Notes: generated from the letters alone by a model not told the origin. A stretch of 64,000 bases of DNA from Brucella sp. BE17 (GCF_039545455.1 NZ_CP154468.1:558001-622000), one strand, 5' to 3'; positions 1-8,085 are shown, numbered from the stretch's first letter. A program made the numbers and translations.

Positions 1-276
1 GAGAAAACGAACGGCGACCGACTTCGTATTAATGGTGAGTTGTTCAACTTCAATCCGCTGAATGATGGTGATGTCATCCCGGCAGGTTCTGTTCCCTGCG
101 ATTGGATTGTCGGCCCTGTCGAAAACAAGGCCGGAGTGATCCATCTCACGCTTATCCTCCCCTACAGACGGTCACGAATGGGTGTTGAAACCCCTGAACC
201 GATCACAGCCGAGGATGACGGTGAAGTTAAGTTGCCTTCAATCGATGAGGAGGAAATTGCCAATGTGGACGCCTGA
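1..276 (+). CDS. Phage structural/accessory protein, 5' end outside window
   Basis: The reading frame is open from the first base and ends at a stop at 274-276, so the N-terminus lies outside the window. The visible 91 residues are acidic towards the C-terminus and have no motif I recognise. It overlaps the next ORF by 14 bases and is followed within 400 bases by an endolysin gene, which is the usual place for tail-fibre or tail-associated proteins. Assignment to a phage is from context only; the function is unknown. Confidence 0.55.
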   Translation, partial: EKTNGDRLRINGELFNFNPLNDGDVIPAGSVPCDWIVGPVENKAGVIHLTLILPYRRSRMGVETPEPITAEDDGEVKLPSIDEEEIANVDA

Positions 277-598
277 CGCTTCAATCATAGTGACAGCCGA
301 GCAACGCCAAGCCGACGCCATGGCGTTAGCGGTCGAAACCTACCGCAAAGCTATACAGGCATTGATCGACAGCAAGGCCAGTGAGCGCCAGTATGACAGC
401 GGTGCTACCTTTGCGAGCTATGTCAATTCCACGAAGCCAGAATGGGCAGCCGAGGCAAAAGCCTTCGTCGCTTGGCGAGATCAGGTTTGGTCTTATGCGC
501 TGGCGGAACTCGACAAGGTGCAATCGGGCGAACGCGAGCAACCTTCTGTCGAAGCGTTCCTAAGTGAGTTGCCAGTGTTTGATTGGCCTTCCTCCTGA
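263..598 (+). CDS. Small phage protein, tail-fibre-assembly-like by position
   Basis: This 111-residue soluble protein starts at ATG 263, chosen because GAGGAGG lies just upstream at 247-253; the frame extends further upstream but without a better ribosome site. The start overlaps the end of the preceding gene, suggesting translational coupling. It is rich in Ala, Glu, Trp and Tyr and has no signal peptide or membrane segment. Position between a tail-associated ORF and the lysis genes suggests a tail-fibre chaperone or tail accessory role, but no family motif is recognised. Confidence 0.5.
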   Translation: MWTPDASIIVTAEQRQADAMALAVETYRKAIQALIDSKASERQYDSGATFASYVNSTKPEWAAEAKAFVAWRDQVWSYALAELDKVQSGEREQPSVEAFLSELPVFDWPSS

Positions 599-667
599 CT
601 TCTCCCACAATCTGACCGCCGCGCCGCCCTTGAGGCGGTTTTCTTTTACCTAAAAGGAACTCCCACC

Positions 668-1393
668 ATGAATATGCATCTTGGCGATACCCGCCTCTTG
701 ATTGAGGCGGGTCGAGAGCACGGGCTATTGCGCAATCAAATGGCGTATGTGCTGGCAACGGCCTATCACGAGACGGCGCACACGATGAAGCCGATCATTG
801 AGAAGGGCGGCGATAAATATCTGCGCTCGAAAAAGTATTATCCATTCTTCGGTCGGGGCTATGTGCAGATCACCTGGCGCGAGAACTATGTGAAGGCAGG
901 CAAGGCGCTTGGTGTCGATTTCGTCAAAAAGCCGGAACTGTTGCTTAAAGCCGAATATGCAGCACCCATCCTGATTGTCGGCATGATCGAAGGCTGGTTC
1001 ACCGGCAAGAAGCTTTCCGATTACATCACCTTGCAAAAGTCGGATTTCAAAGGCGCTCGCCGGATCGTCAACGGAACCGACCGTGCGGATCTGATTGCAG
1101 GCTATGCAAAGGATTATGACAAGACATTGCTGGCCGAAGGCTATGGCGTCGAACAGGTTGTGACGGCTCCAGCCGCAGAAGTCATTCCGGCACCGGTCGA
1201 GGAAAAGCCAATCTCGAAATCCTCCCGCTTCTGGACGTGGATGAGCAGTGGTAGTGCAGGGGCTGCAATTCCGTTTGTCGACTGGCGGGTGCAGATGGTG
1301 CTTGTCGTGTTCCTGCTGGCGCTGACCTTCTATGCGATCTTCACCATGCCGCAGGCGAGGGCCAAGCTTGAAAAGCTGGTTGATGCGCTATGA
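668..1393 (+). CDS. GH19-type phage endolysin with C-terminal membrane segment
   Basis: This 241-residue protein is predicted to cut peptidoglycan glycan strands at the end of the lytic cycle. The first 160 residues resemble the glycoside hydrolase 19 (chitinase-like) lysozyme fold: an HETAH segment near residue 36 with the likely catalytic Glu, and a GRGYVQITW segment near 61-69 typical of this family. After a Pro/Ala-rich linker (about 170-180) comes a hydrophobic stretch near residues 213-230 ending in a basic tail. The start is ATG 668 behind AAAGGAA. The stop overlaps the spanin start. A C-terminal membrane segment is unusual for a soluble endolysin. Confidence 0.8.
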   Translation: MNMHLGDTRLLIEAGREHGLLRNQMAYVLATAYHETAHTMKPIIEKGGDKYLRSKKYYPFFGRGYVQITWRENYVKAGKALGVDFVKKPELLLKAEYAAPILIVGMIEGWFTGKKLSDYITLQKSDFKGARRIVNGTDRADLIAGYAKDYDKTLLAEGYGVEQVVTAPAAEVIPAPVEEKPISKSSRFWTWMSSGSAGAAIPFVDWRVQMVLVVFLLALTFYAIFTMPQARAKLEKLVDAL

Positions 1394-1677
1394 TGGGTTT
1401 TCTCGGGCTTATTCCCAACTGGCTGAAACTCTCGCTTGCTGCCGTTCTGGCGGCGGTTCTCATATCTGCCGGGGCTTACCAGCTCGGCAAGCAAAACGGC
1501 TATCAGCGCGCCGCGTCTGAACAACTTCAAGAAGACATCAAGGCAGAACGCGAAAGGGCGAAGGACGATGCGAAACTACGCGGCCTATCGGATTATGATT
1601 TTTGCACTCTTGCCCTTCGCCGTCGCGGCTTGCCAGTCGACAGGTGCGACGAGCTGCGCGGGCTTTCGAGCGAATAG
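1390..1677 (+). CDS. Rz-like inner-membrane spanin
   Basis: The 95-residue product has one N-terminal membrane segment (about residues 13-32), followed by a charged helical stretch (KAERERAKDDAK) and a Cys-containing C-terminus. That is the plan of an i-spanin, which links inner to outer membrane during phage lysis. It begins ATGATG overlapping the endolysin stop. A second gene in another frame begins inside it and encodes a lipoprotein, the classic Rz/Rz1 arrangement. Family assignment rests on size, topology and position, not on sequence similarity. Confidence 0.65.
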   Translation: MMGFLGLIPNWLKLSLAAVLAAVLISAGAYQLGKQNGYQRAASEQLQEDIKAERERAKDDAKLRGLSDYDFCTLALRRRGLPVDRCDELRGLSSE

Positions 1678-1783
1678 CCTGACACCTGACGGTCTTGTTG
1701 TCTTGACCAAAGCGGACAGAGCAGGGGCTGAGCGGGTTGAGGGGAATGACGAGAACGGAAAGAAACGGGGCTGTTGGCATTGA
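1568..1783 (+). CDS. Rz1-like outer-membrane spanin lipoprotein, overlapping Rz
   Basis: This frame, read from ATG 1568, gives a 71-residue protein with a short basic N-terminus, a hydrophobic run and a lipobox (FAVAAC) with Cys22 as the predicted lipidated residue. Only about 50 residues would remain after processing. Its first 110 bases lie inside the Rz-like gene in a different frame and it continues past the Rz stop. This out-of-frame overlap is the signature of phage o-spanin genes. A longer upstream extension of the frame exists but has no signal sequence, so ATG 1568 is preferred. Confidence 0.65.
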   Translation: MRNYAAYRIMIFALLPFAVAACQSTGATSCAGFRANSLTPDGLVVLTKADRAGAERVEGNDENGKKRGCWH

Positions 1784-1797
1784 TGGAGGATAGTACA

Positions 1798-2235
1798 ATG
1801 ACGGGAGAACGCATTCAAAAAATCGCTGATAGTGTCATCCTCCGGGCTGTAGCTCGACTATCGATGGCGCTGGCATTGCCGTTGGCGAGTTTTGTTGTGT
1901 ACTTCGGCCTTAGCTGGCTGGATAGCCGATTTGAAAAACAGGAAATGGCAAGCCAGAATGCCATTGCATTTCAGGTGTCAAGAATAGATCGGATTGAAAA
2001 AACAGCCACCACGGCGATTGATCAGTCTGCCAAGGTCAATGACCGGCTCACTGTTGTCGAGACAAAGCAGGCCACGGCAGATGCCACTGCGGCCAAATTC
2101 CAGAATGACGCTCTGACAAGGCTGGATCGTATGCAGGATAGCATGGTCGGCATATCAAATGCGGTTGCTGCGCTCACCGCCACCATGCAAGCGCGTGAAG
2201 ATTACGAGCGACGAAAGTCGACCGCTCCACCCTGA
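1798..2235 (+). CDS. Membrane-anchored coiled-coil phage protein
   Basis: The 145-residue product has one strongly hydrophobic segment near residues 20-40, followed by a long helical region with heptad-like spacing of hydrophobic residues. ATG 1798 is chosen because GGAGG stands 8 bases upstream; the frame also contains earlier Met codons. Its position after the endolysin and spanins suggests a lysis accessory or holin-like role, but no holin family is recognised. A decayed second copy of its C-terminal part lies at about 5851-5994. Confidence 0.55.
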   Translation: MTGERIQKIADSVILRAVARLSMALALPLASFVVYFGLSWLDSRFEKQEMASQNAIAFQVSRIDRIEKTATTAIDQSAKVNDRLTVVETKQATADATAAKFQNDALTRLDRMQDSMVGISNAVAALTATMQAREDYERRKSTAPP

Positions 2236-2250
2236 TTGATTTTATTCAAG

Positions 2251-2281
2251 CCCGCCCGTCATCAACGTGGCGGGTTTTTTG
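2251..2281 (+). terminator. Rho-independent terminator of the lysis cassette
   Basis: CCCGCC at 2251-2256 pairs with GGCGGG at 2269-2274 and is followed by a run of T. Inner bases CGT/ACG can extend the stem. It closes the phage gene block on the plus strand. Confidence 0.8.
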
Positions 2282-2304
2282 TTTTTTGCAGCTCCGGTTT
2301 GGGC

Positions 2305-2487
2305 CTATGCCAATCCCCCGACAAAGCCGCTGAGTTCTTTTAGGCGCACCATAGCCATGCGCATGTGTCCTTTACAGCCACGCGCGTTGCAGCGGGCCTT
2401 GGCCTCAATCTCATCTAGATACAATTGCGAGCGGCCGACCTTCTCGCAGATGGTTACCTTGTGGATATAGGTCAGGCGTCCGCAACT
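2305..2487 (-). pseudogene. Cys-containing ORF fragment lacking a start codon
   Basis: On the minus strand an open frame of 60 codons runs from 2487 to a TAG at 2305-2307. The translation has Cys, His and basic residues (ICEKVGRSQLYLDEIEAKAR, then CNARGCKGHMRM) and reads like real protein, but no ATG or GTG with a ribosome site precedes it, and a stop lies just upstream at 2488-2490. I read it as a phage or chromosomal gene fragment that lost its 5' end; chance coding is possible. Confidence 0.3.
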
Positions 2488-2749
2488 TTATTGTAAACAA
2501 ACCACGTTATTCCACGATTTAGGCAACAAGATTTTAGCAAGATTTTCATGAATTCGCTTGTAGCCCATTTTTCATGAATTCATGAAACAACGCCATTGTT
2601 AGCATCGTTAACAGGTCAGTTATCAGCGACAATTTCGGAGTTAAAGTCGAATTTGGCAACAAATCAGAATTTAAACTTTGATATTCTCAAATTTATTTAT
2701 AAAAATGGCGTAATTTAAGCCGTTCTAATAAAGTATGGGGGAGTTCGCC
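2488..2749. promoter_or_regulatory. AT-rich region before the autotransporter, with an 18-bp palindrome
   Basis: This non-coding stretch is much richer in A and T than the surroundings. At 2570-2587 it holds a perfect 18-base palindrome centred on GAATTC (TTTCATGAATTCATGAAA), and a partial copy (TTTTCATGAATTCG) lies about 25 bases upstream. Palindrome plus half-site looks like an operator for a dimeric regulator. No clear -35/-10 pair was assigned. Confidence 0.45.
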
Positions 2750-5692
2750 ATGGGGAAGTTCAAAGCCACAATTCCGAGCAATTTAGCTAAGCGTACGATT
2801 TTTTCCGGTGGAGGGGTACTTCTAGTTCCTACTGTTATACTTCTTGGCTCGGCGTCAGCAGTCGCTCAAACGGCGGTATGGAACGGCTTACAGTCTAGTG
2901 ACTGGAACCAGGTGACAAATTGGAACGGTAGTTCTCTGCCGCAAAATGGTGCCAATAGTGTGGTCACGATCAATAGCTTGGAACATAATCCATCTGTTGC
3001 GACGGGCGTTTCTTTTACAGGTCGTACACTGAATATAGCCACCGATGCCGCGACAAGCGGTGCGTTGGAGCTTAAGGGAAACTCGGCTTTCCAATTGCAA
3101 GGCGTTAATGTCGGTAGCCTAGGCTCAGGAAAGCTTACGATTGCCGATTCCACACTAACAAGTGTTGGAAGCGTCACTGTTGGCAGTACTGGATATGGTG
3201 AGATAACTGTCTCAGGGGCAGATGCCAAGTTGTCGATAACGGGTATAAGCTCGCATCTCAATATTGGCAATCGCGCAAATGGTCATGGTCGCGTTGAGAT
3301 CAGGGCAGGGGCGACTTTAGAAACGTCGAACGTTTCACTGGGAAATTTGACGGGCGCGGGTGATCTGATTGTCAACGGCTCAGGCTCTAAGCTGGTCATT
3401 AACAGCCGTGATTTATCTGCAGTGGGCCGAACGGGAAATGTTACGATAGAAGTCAGTGATGGCGGATTGATAGATATCAAAGGCGATCCAACAAATCCTG
3501 ATACACGTGGCCTTTTGCAACTGGGCAGCAATGCCGGAACGATGACCGATTTGTTGATTACTGGTGAAAATTCACAAGTGACAACCACAGGGAATGGTTT
3601 GATTGCGGAATTTGGCAGGGTGAATGCCCGTGTGGAAAATAAAGGGCTGCTTGATATTGGAAACCATCTTTTGGTTGGTATCGGTGTCGGCGATTTAAAC
3701 ATAAGCGGCAATAGTATAGTTAAAGCTGCTGGCGATACTGTAATTGGTTATAATCTTGGGCGTGGAGTTGTGACGGTACGTGACAACAGCAGGCTCATCA
3801 GCGGCGGAGAAATATATATAGCTCAAGGAGATAATACCTTAGGCATTCTGAATATCGGTGGTACGGCGGATGCAGCCGCTGCCCAGGCCGGCTTTTTGGA
3901 GGTCGCTGCAATCCATTTTGGTACAGGGGATGGTCGGCTGGTTTTCAATCATACAGCAGATACGCAAAGCGGTGCCTATGAGTTTACGCAACAGCTCGAC
4001 GGGGCTGGAGCTATTGAGCATTATTCTGGCCTGACACGATTTTCCTCACCTGACAATGCTGCGTTTACTGGAACGACGCATGTTTTTGGTGGCACGATGC
4101 GTATAGATGGGGCGCTTGGTGGTGCTATTACGGTCGAGGAAAATGGTCGACTGCAAGGTATTGGAAGTGTTGGTTCGGTGCACAATCATGGCGTTATTGC
4201 CCCCGGCAATTCAATTGGTACGCTGACGATTAATGGCGACTATATAGGGCGGGGTGGTTTTCTAGAAGTCGAAGCTGTGCTTGGTAATGATAACTCCCTC
4301 ACCGACAGACTCGTTGTTACCGGCAATACCTCGGGTGAAACGAATGTCGTTGTCAAAAATGTCGGCGGCACCGGAATGGCTACGACCGAAGGCATCCGGA
4401 TCATTGAGGTCGGCGGCAATTCGGAAGGAAACTTCAGTCTTTTAAGTGATTATATTCATAACGGTGAAAATGCCGTAGTCGCAGGCGCTCACGCTTACAA
4501 GCTGCGTCAGGGCAGCGCGAGTTCATCGGACGACGGCGATTGGTATCTGCGTTCCGAGGTTCAGACGGTCGATCCCATAGACCCAACAGATCCCGTAAAT
4601 CCAACAGATCCGATAGACCCAGCAGAACCGGTCGATCCGGTTTCCCCTCCTTCCAAGCCGCTTTATCAGGCAGGTGTTCCGACGTATGAAAGCTATGCGC
4701 AGTCTTTGCTTGGCCTGAACGGTGTTTCCACGCTGCAACAGCGTGTTGGCAACCGTCTCTGGGCGGGCTATGGCAATCGCGTGGTTGCGCAAGGGTCTGA
4801 CCCGGTCGGCACCCCCTATGCAGCGCCCGAGGAAGCAGGCGTTGCCATTGACGGCAATGGCGTGTGGGGCCGTATTGAAGGCGCACATAATAGTATCAAG
4901 CCGCGCTTCACCACCTCCTCCACCGATTATGACCAGAATATCCTGAAGCTGCAGGCCGGTCTTGATAGCATGCTGGCAGAGACGGAAAGCGGCAAGCTGA
5001 TCGGTGGCGTCACGGTTCATTACGCCCATGGCAAGACCAAGACCAGATCCGTCCATGGCGATGGTGAAATCTCCACCGATGGCTACGGCTTTGGCGGCAC
5101 GCTGACATGGTATGGCGAAAATGGCTTCTATCTCGACGGTCAGGCACAGGCGACATGGTACAGAAGTGATCTGAGTTCGACGCTTGCCAATGCAACACTT
5201 GTCGATGGCAATGACGGCTTTGGCTATGCAATGTCGCTCGAAGGCGGCAAGCGCATTGCGATTGATCCGCTCTGGTCGCTCACACCGCAGGCACAGCTTG
5301 TCTATTCCAGCATCGATTTCGATGCCTTCACAGACACTTTCGGTTCAAGGGTGAGCATCGATCGCGGTGACAGCCTGCAAGGTCGTCTTGGTTTGACGCT
5401 AGATCATGAAAGTTCATGGCAAAATGCCAATGGCCAGCTTGATCGTGCGCATGTCTATGGCATTGCCAATCTCTATTACGAGCTCCTCAAAGGGACGAAG
5501 GTGGATGTTGCGGGCGTAAGCTTTGCCAGTGAGCAGGATCGTCTCTGGGGCGGGCTTGGCATTGGCGGTTCCTATAACTGGAACGACGACAAGTACTCGA
5601 TCTATGGCGAAGGTGTCGTCAATACCAGCCTTAACAACTTTGGCGACAGCTATTCCGTCAAGGGACAGGCAGGTTTCAGGGTGAAGTGGTGA
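2750..5692 (+). CDS. Type V autotransporter adhesin
   Basis: This 980-residue protein is predicted to be exported by Sec, insert its C-terminal barrel in the outer membrane and display an adhesin-like passenger. ATG 2750 is preferred to ATG 2735 because GGGGGAG lies between them at the right spacing. Residues 1-40 form a long signal peptide ending near AVAQ. Residues about 45-600 are Gly/Asn/Thr-rich with repeated short beta-helix turns (pertactin-like). A Pro/Asp repeat linker spans about 605-637. The barrel runs from about residue 700 and ends in a terminal Trp. It resembles Brucella Oma/Bma-type autotransporters, but I cannot name the orthologue. The passenger uses AT-rich codons such as ATA more than nearby genes. 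Confidence 0.85.
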   Translation: MGKFKATIPSNLAKRTIFSGGGVLLVPTVILLGSASAVAQTAVWNGLQSSDWNQVTNWNGSSLPQNGANSVVTINSLEHNPSVATGVSFTGRTLNIATDAATSGALELKGNSAFQLQGVNVGSLGSGKLTIADSTLTSVGSVTVGSTGYGEITVSGADAKLSITGISSHLNIGNRANGHGRVEIRAGATLETSNVSLGNLTGAGDLIVNGSGSKLVINSRDLSAVGRTGNVTIEVSDGGLIDIKGDPTNPDTRGLLQLGSNAGTMTDLLITGENSQVTTTGNGLIAEFGRVNARVENKGLLDIGNHLLVGIGVGDLNISGNSIVKAAGDTVIGYNLGRGVVTVRDNSRLISGGEIYIAQGDNTLGILNIGGTADAAAAQAGFLEVAAIHFGTGDGRLVFNHTADTQSGAYEFTQQLDGAGAIEHYSGLTRFSSPDNAAFTGTTHVFGGTMRIDGALGGAITVEENGRLQGIGSVGSVHNHGVIAPGNSIGTLTINGDYIGRGGFLEVEAVLGNDNSLTDRLVVTGNTSGETNVVVKNVGGTGMATTEGIRIIEVGGNSEGNFSLLSDYIHNGENAVVAGAHAYKLRQGSASSSDDGDWYLRSEVQTVDPIDPTDPVNPTDPIDPAEPVDPVSPPSKPLYQAGVPTYESYAQSLLGLNGVSTLQQRVGNRLWAGYGNRVVAQGSDPVGTPYAAPEEAGVAIDGNGVWGRIEGAHNSIKPRFTTSSTDYDQNILKLQAGLDSMLAETESGKLIGGVTVHYAHGKTKTRSVHGDGEISTDGYGFGGTLTWYGENGFYLDGQAQATWYRSDLSSTLANATLVDGNDGFGYAMSLEGGKRIAIDPLWSLTPQAQLVYSSIDFDAFTDTFGSRVSIDRGDSLQGRLGLTLDHESSWQNANGQLDRAHVYGIANLYYELLKGTKVDVAGVSFASEQDRLWGGLGIGGSYNWNDDKYSIYGEGVVNTSLNNFGDSYSVKGQAGFRVKW

Positions 5693-5753
5693 TTTGACAA
5701 CCGCTTGAAGCAAGCGGGCCATTAACGATTGATCATAATTGGCTCAGGATACT

Positions 5754-5790
5754 GCGTGGGAAGGGGCACGTCCCACGCCCGTTTATTATA
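5754..5790 (+). terminator. Likely terminator after the autotransporter gene
   Basis: GCGTGGGA at 5754-5761 pairs with TCCCACGC at 5771-5778, followed by a T-rich stretch from 5781. A smaller hairpin, CCGCTTG/CAAGCGG, lies at 5701-5717. Confidence 0.5.
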
Positions 5791-5850
5791 ATTAAGTCGT
5801 CGGAGTTTTCGACTAAGCTCACCCGGCTTTCATTCCTCAAATTCTAATAT

Positions 5851-5994
5851 CGTGCACTGACAAGATCGGACCGGATTCAGGACAGCATAGTCGGCATATC
5901 GAATACCGTTGCTGCGCTGACGCACAACACGCTCCAAACTCAGGGCGATGGAACAGCACCAAGAGCATGCGCGCTCAGGAACACATTCCGCTAA
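5851..5994 (+). pseudogene. Decayed partial copy of the coiled-coil phage gene
   Basis: From about 5854 the frame reads ALTRSDRIQDSIVGISNTVA, which closely matches the C-terminal part of the protein encoded at 1798-2235 (ALTRLDRMQDSMVGISNAVA). The match is also clear at DNA level, with about 7 differences in 46 bases around 5877-5922. After AALT the copy diverges and ends in a TAA at 5992-5994. It has no upstream coding part or start. The two copies flank the autotransporter gene, pointing to duplication followed by decay. Confidence 0.7.
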
Positions 5995-6220
5995 ATGGGG
6001 ATATGTTGCTAAAATGTCTCATCATTAAAAAGAGTCAATAGTGATTCTGAATGATGATGAGGCGCGATGATTGGCAACAAAAGGGTGAGGGGCAGAAGTG
6101 GGATTCTACAATAAAATCAATGGGTGTTTTGGGCTGTTAGGTGAGGGGGGCTTCAAAAAGAAAAATTGCCCTAATATATTGATTTTAAGTAGTTAATTTC
6201 AATTTTTAAGGGGGTTCGAA
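5995..6220. other. AT-rich intergenic stretch between phage remnant and tRNA
   Basis: No gene is visible on either strand. The base composition is AT-rich like the region before the autotransporter. This is the probable edge of the accessory block, since tRNA-Val starts at its right border. Confidence 0.4.
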
Positions 6221-6295
6221 TGGTGGGCGTAACAGGGATTGAACCTGTGACCCCTACAATGTCAATGTAGTGCTCTCCCGCTGAGCTATACGCCC
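6221..6295 (-). tRNA. tRNA-Val (anticodon GAC)
   Basis: The minus strand reads GGGCGTATAGCTCAGCGGG..., with a 7-bp acceptor stem, D-arm GCTC/GAGC, an anticodon loop TTGACAT with GAC, a T-arm with GGTTCAATCC, and an encoded CCA end at 6221-6223. It is 75 bases long. Its 3' end faces the phage remnant, a common arrangement for islands inserted into tRNA genes. Confidence 0.95.
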
Positions 6296-6405
6296 ATTCG
6301 ATGGAGCGCGATACACCATATCGTGCCGCGCCCGTCAATGCCTTTCGGCGAGTTTTTCGCTCTTTTTCTCAATCGAGTGAAAAAAGATCGCAAATCATGA
6401 GCGCC

Positions 6406-6768
6406 TTAAGCGGCGATCAGCATTTTTTCGATTTCATTCACCAGATCACGCAGGTGAAATGGCTTGGAAAGCACCTTGGCATCCCGTGGGGCATCCGAAT
6501 CGGGATTGAGTGCCACTGCTGCAAAACCTGTGATGAACATGATCTTCAGGTCGGGATCGATTTCGCTTGCACGGCGCGCAAGTTCTATACCGTCCATTTC
6601 CGGCATCACGATGTCGGTCAACAGCAGCGAAAACGGCTCTTCCTGCAATCGTTCATAGGCGCTGGCGCCATTATCGAAGTTGGTCACATGATAACCAGCT
6701 TTTTCCAACGCCTTGACGAGAAAGCGCCGCATATCATTATCGTCTTCAGCAAGAAGAATTCTTTTCAT
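6406..6768 (-). CDS. cpdR: Single-domain response regulator CpdR
   Basis: The 120-residue product is a bare receiver domain with no output domain. It has the acidic pocket near residues 8-10 (EDD), phosphoacceptor Asp52 in LLLTDIVMPEMDG, Thr80 and Lys102 in LSKPF. In alphaproteobacteria CpdR is phosphorylated through the CckA-ChpT relay and, when unphosphorylated, directs ClpXP to cell-cycle substrates. The start at 6768 gives the usual length; a start 7 codons upstream is possible. It is a single gene beside tRNA-Val. Confidence 0.88.
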   Translation of the reverse strand: MKRILLAEDDNDMRRFLVKALEKAGYHVTNFDNGASAYERLQEEPFSLLLTDIVMPEMDGIELARRASEIDPDLKIMFITGFAAVALNPDSDAPRDAKVLSKPFHLRDLVNEIEKMLIAA

Positions 6769-7155
6769 GGTTCCGTCCGAATTTTTCATTGTTCGTCCCA
6801 GCTTCCACGCCGCTCGAACGATTCAATCTCTCCACTAGAAAACGCTGCTTTGGTAAATATGAAATGAATGTTCATACGAATGTTAATGGTTATGGCGCGT
6901 ATTTGGCAATAAGTTGTCATGTGTGGCTTTTTTCAAAAGCTATGCTGGGTTGTCTTGTGTTCCATCCGCGCGCTTAGCGCGCGCATTACATCCTTTCTAG
7001 CGCTCAAAGGTCACGTCGCAACATATTGCACCTACAGCATCGGGCTAAAAATCGATTCCGATTTTTAGCCCGATGCTGTAGAGAACTAGTTTGATACATC
7101 CGGCGCTGCGTTCTGTCTGCAGTTTCCGGTATTTTGGCAGAAGACGGATCAGGAA
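6769..7155. other. Intergenic region with cpdR promoter side and a repeat element
   Basis: The stretch holds the upstream region of cpdR (minus strand) and of the amidohydrolase gene (plus strand). It includes a GCGCGC-TTA-GCGCGC hairpin near 6970-6984 and the 50-base inverted repeat listed separately. No further gene is seen. Confidence 0.5.
7032..7081. repeat. Perfect 23-bp inverted repeat, dispersed palindromic element
   Basis: Arms at 7032-7054 and 7059-7081 are exact complements around the loop ATTC. The right half (AATCGATTCCGATTTT...CCGATGCTGTA) recurs in altered form at 11524-11556, showing this is a repeated genomic element rather than a local terminator. Confidence 0.75.
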
Positions 7156-8046
7156 ATGAGTTTAGAGCGTGATTTTAGTCTGGTAGCGCCTTTTGCGGTT
7201 AACGCCCCGGCGCAACAGCGTATTCCGTTCGTTTTCAATTCACCCCATAGCGGGCGTAATTATCCAGCCACCTTTCTCGAAGCGTCGCGTCTCGACAGCC
7301 ATGCGATCCGCTATTCGGAAGATTGCTATACCGACGAACTATTCGCATCGGTGGTTCGGCTTGGCGCACCTTTGCTCAAGGCGCATTTTCCCCGCGCGTT
7401 TCTCGATGTGAATCGCGAGCCTTATGAGCTCGATCCACGTATGTTTGACGAAACGTTGCCGCCATTCGTCAATAGTCAGTCGGCGCGCGTTGCGGGCGGG
7501 CTTGGCACGGTGCCACGCCTTGTGGGCGAAGGGCAGATGATCTACCCGGGGCGGATCGCGCTCGAAGAAGCCTTCTATCGCATAGAAGAGCTTTACAAGC
7601 CCTATCACAAGAAGCTGGAAACATTGCTGCAATCGACCCGCCGACAGTTCGGTTATGCGGTTCTGATCGATTGCCATTCGATGCCCGGCGGAATCCGACC
7701 CGGAGAAGTCGGTGCACGGCCGGATTTCATCATCGGGGACCGGTTCGGGCGTTCCTGTAATGAAAGGCTTACGCAGGCGGCCATCGGGCTCTTGCGCGAA
7801 CTCGGCTATTCGGTCGCGCACAACAAGCCCTACGCGGGTGGTTTCATCACCGAGCATTACGGGCGCCCGGCCGCTGCCTGCCACGCCTTGCAGATCGAAA
7901 TAAACCGCAGCCTTTATATTAATGAGCAGAGCCTTGAAAAATTGCCGGGCTTTGCGGCGCTTTGCGCGGACCTTTACCAGTTTCTGGGGGATCTCACCTC
8001 GCTGCCCGACGATCTTTTTATCGTGCCGCCGCTTGCCGCTGAGTAG
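7156..8046 (+). CDS. N-formylglutamate amidohydrolase family protein
   Basis: This 296-residue cytoplasmic hydrolase resembles N-formylglutamate deformylase/amidohydrolase, which releases formate and glutamate in one branch of histidine degradation. Family signs are the N-terminal FNSPHSGRNYP segment, the metal-binding-type DCHSMPGG near residue 172, and TEHYGRPA near the C-terminus. Length fits the family. The ATG at 7156 has GGATCAGGAA just upstream. No hut genes are adjacent, so the substrate could differ. A minus-strand small-RNA locus lies directly downstream. Confidence 0.85.
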   Translation: MSLERDFSLVAPFAVNAPAQQRIPFVFNSPHSGRNYPATFLEASRLDSHAIRYSEDCYTDELFASVVRLGAPLLKAHFPRAFLDVNREPYELDPRMFDETLPPFVNSQSARVAGGLGTVPRLVGEGQMIYPGRIALEEAFYRIEELYKPYHKKLETLLQSTRRQFGYAVLIDCHSMPGGIRPGEVGARPDFIIGDRFGRSCNERLTQAAIGLLRELGYSVAHNKPYAGGFITEHYGRPAAACHALQIEINRSLYINEQSLEKLPGFAALCADLYQFLGDLTSLPDDLFIVPPLAAE

Positions 8047-8085
8047 GGCTTGCTAAAGGCGATCAATCTCACAGCCGCATCGGAT

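Noticed and set aside
4558..4660. Short tandem repeats suggesting a CRISPR-like array
   Set aside because: They encode a Pro/Asp repeat linker in frame inside the autotransporter and have no spacers.
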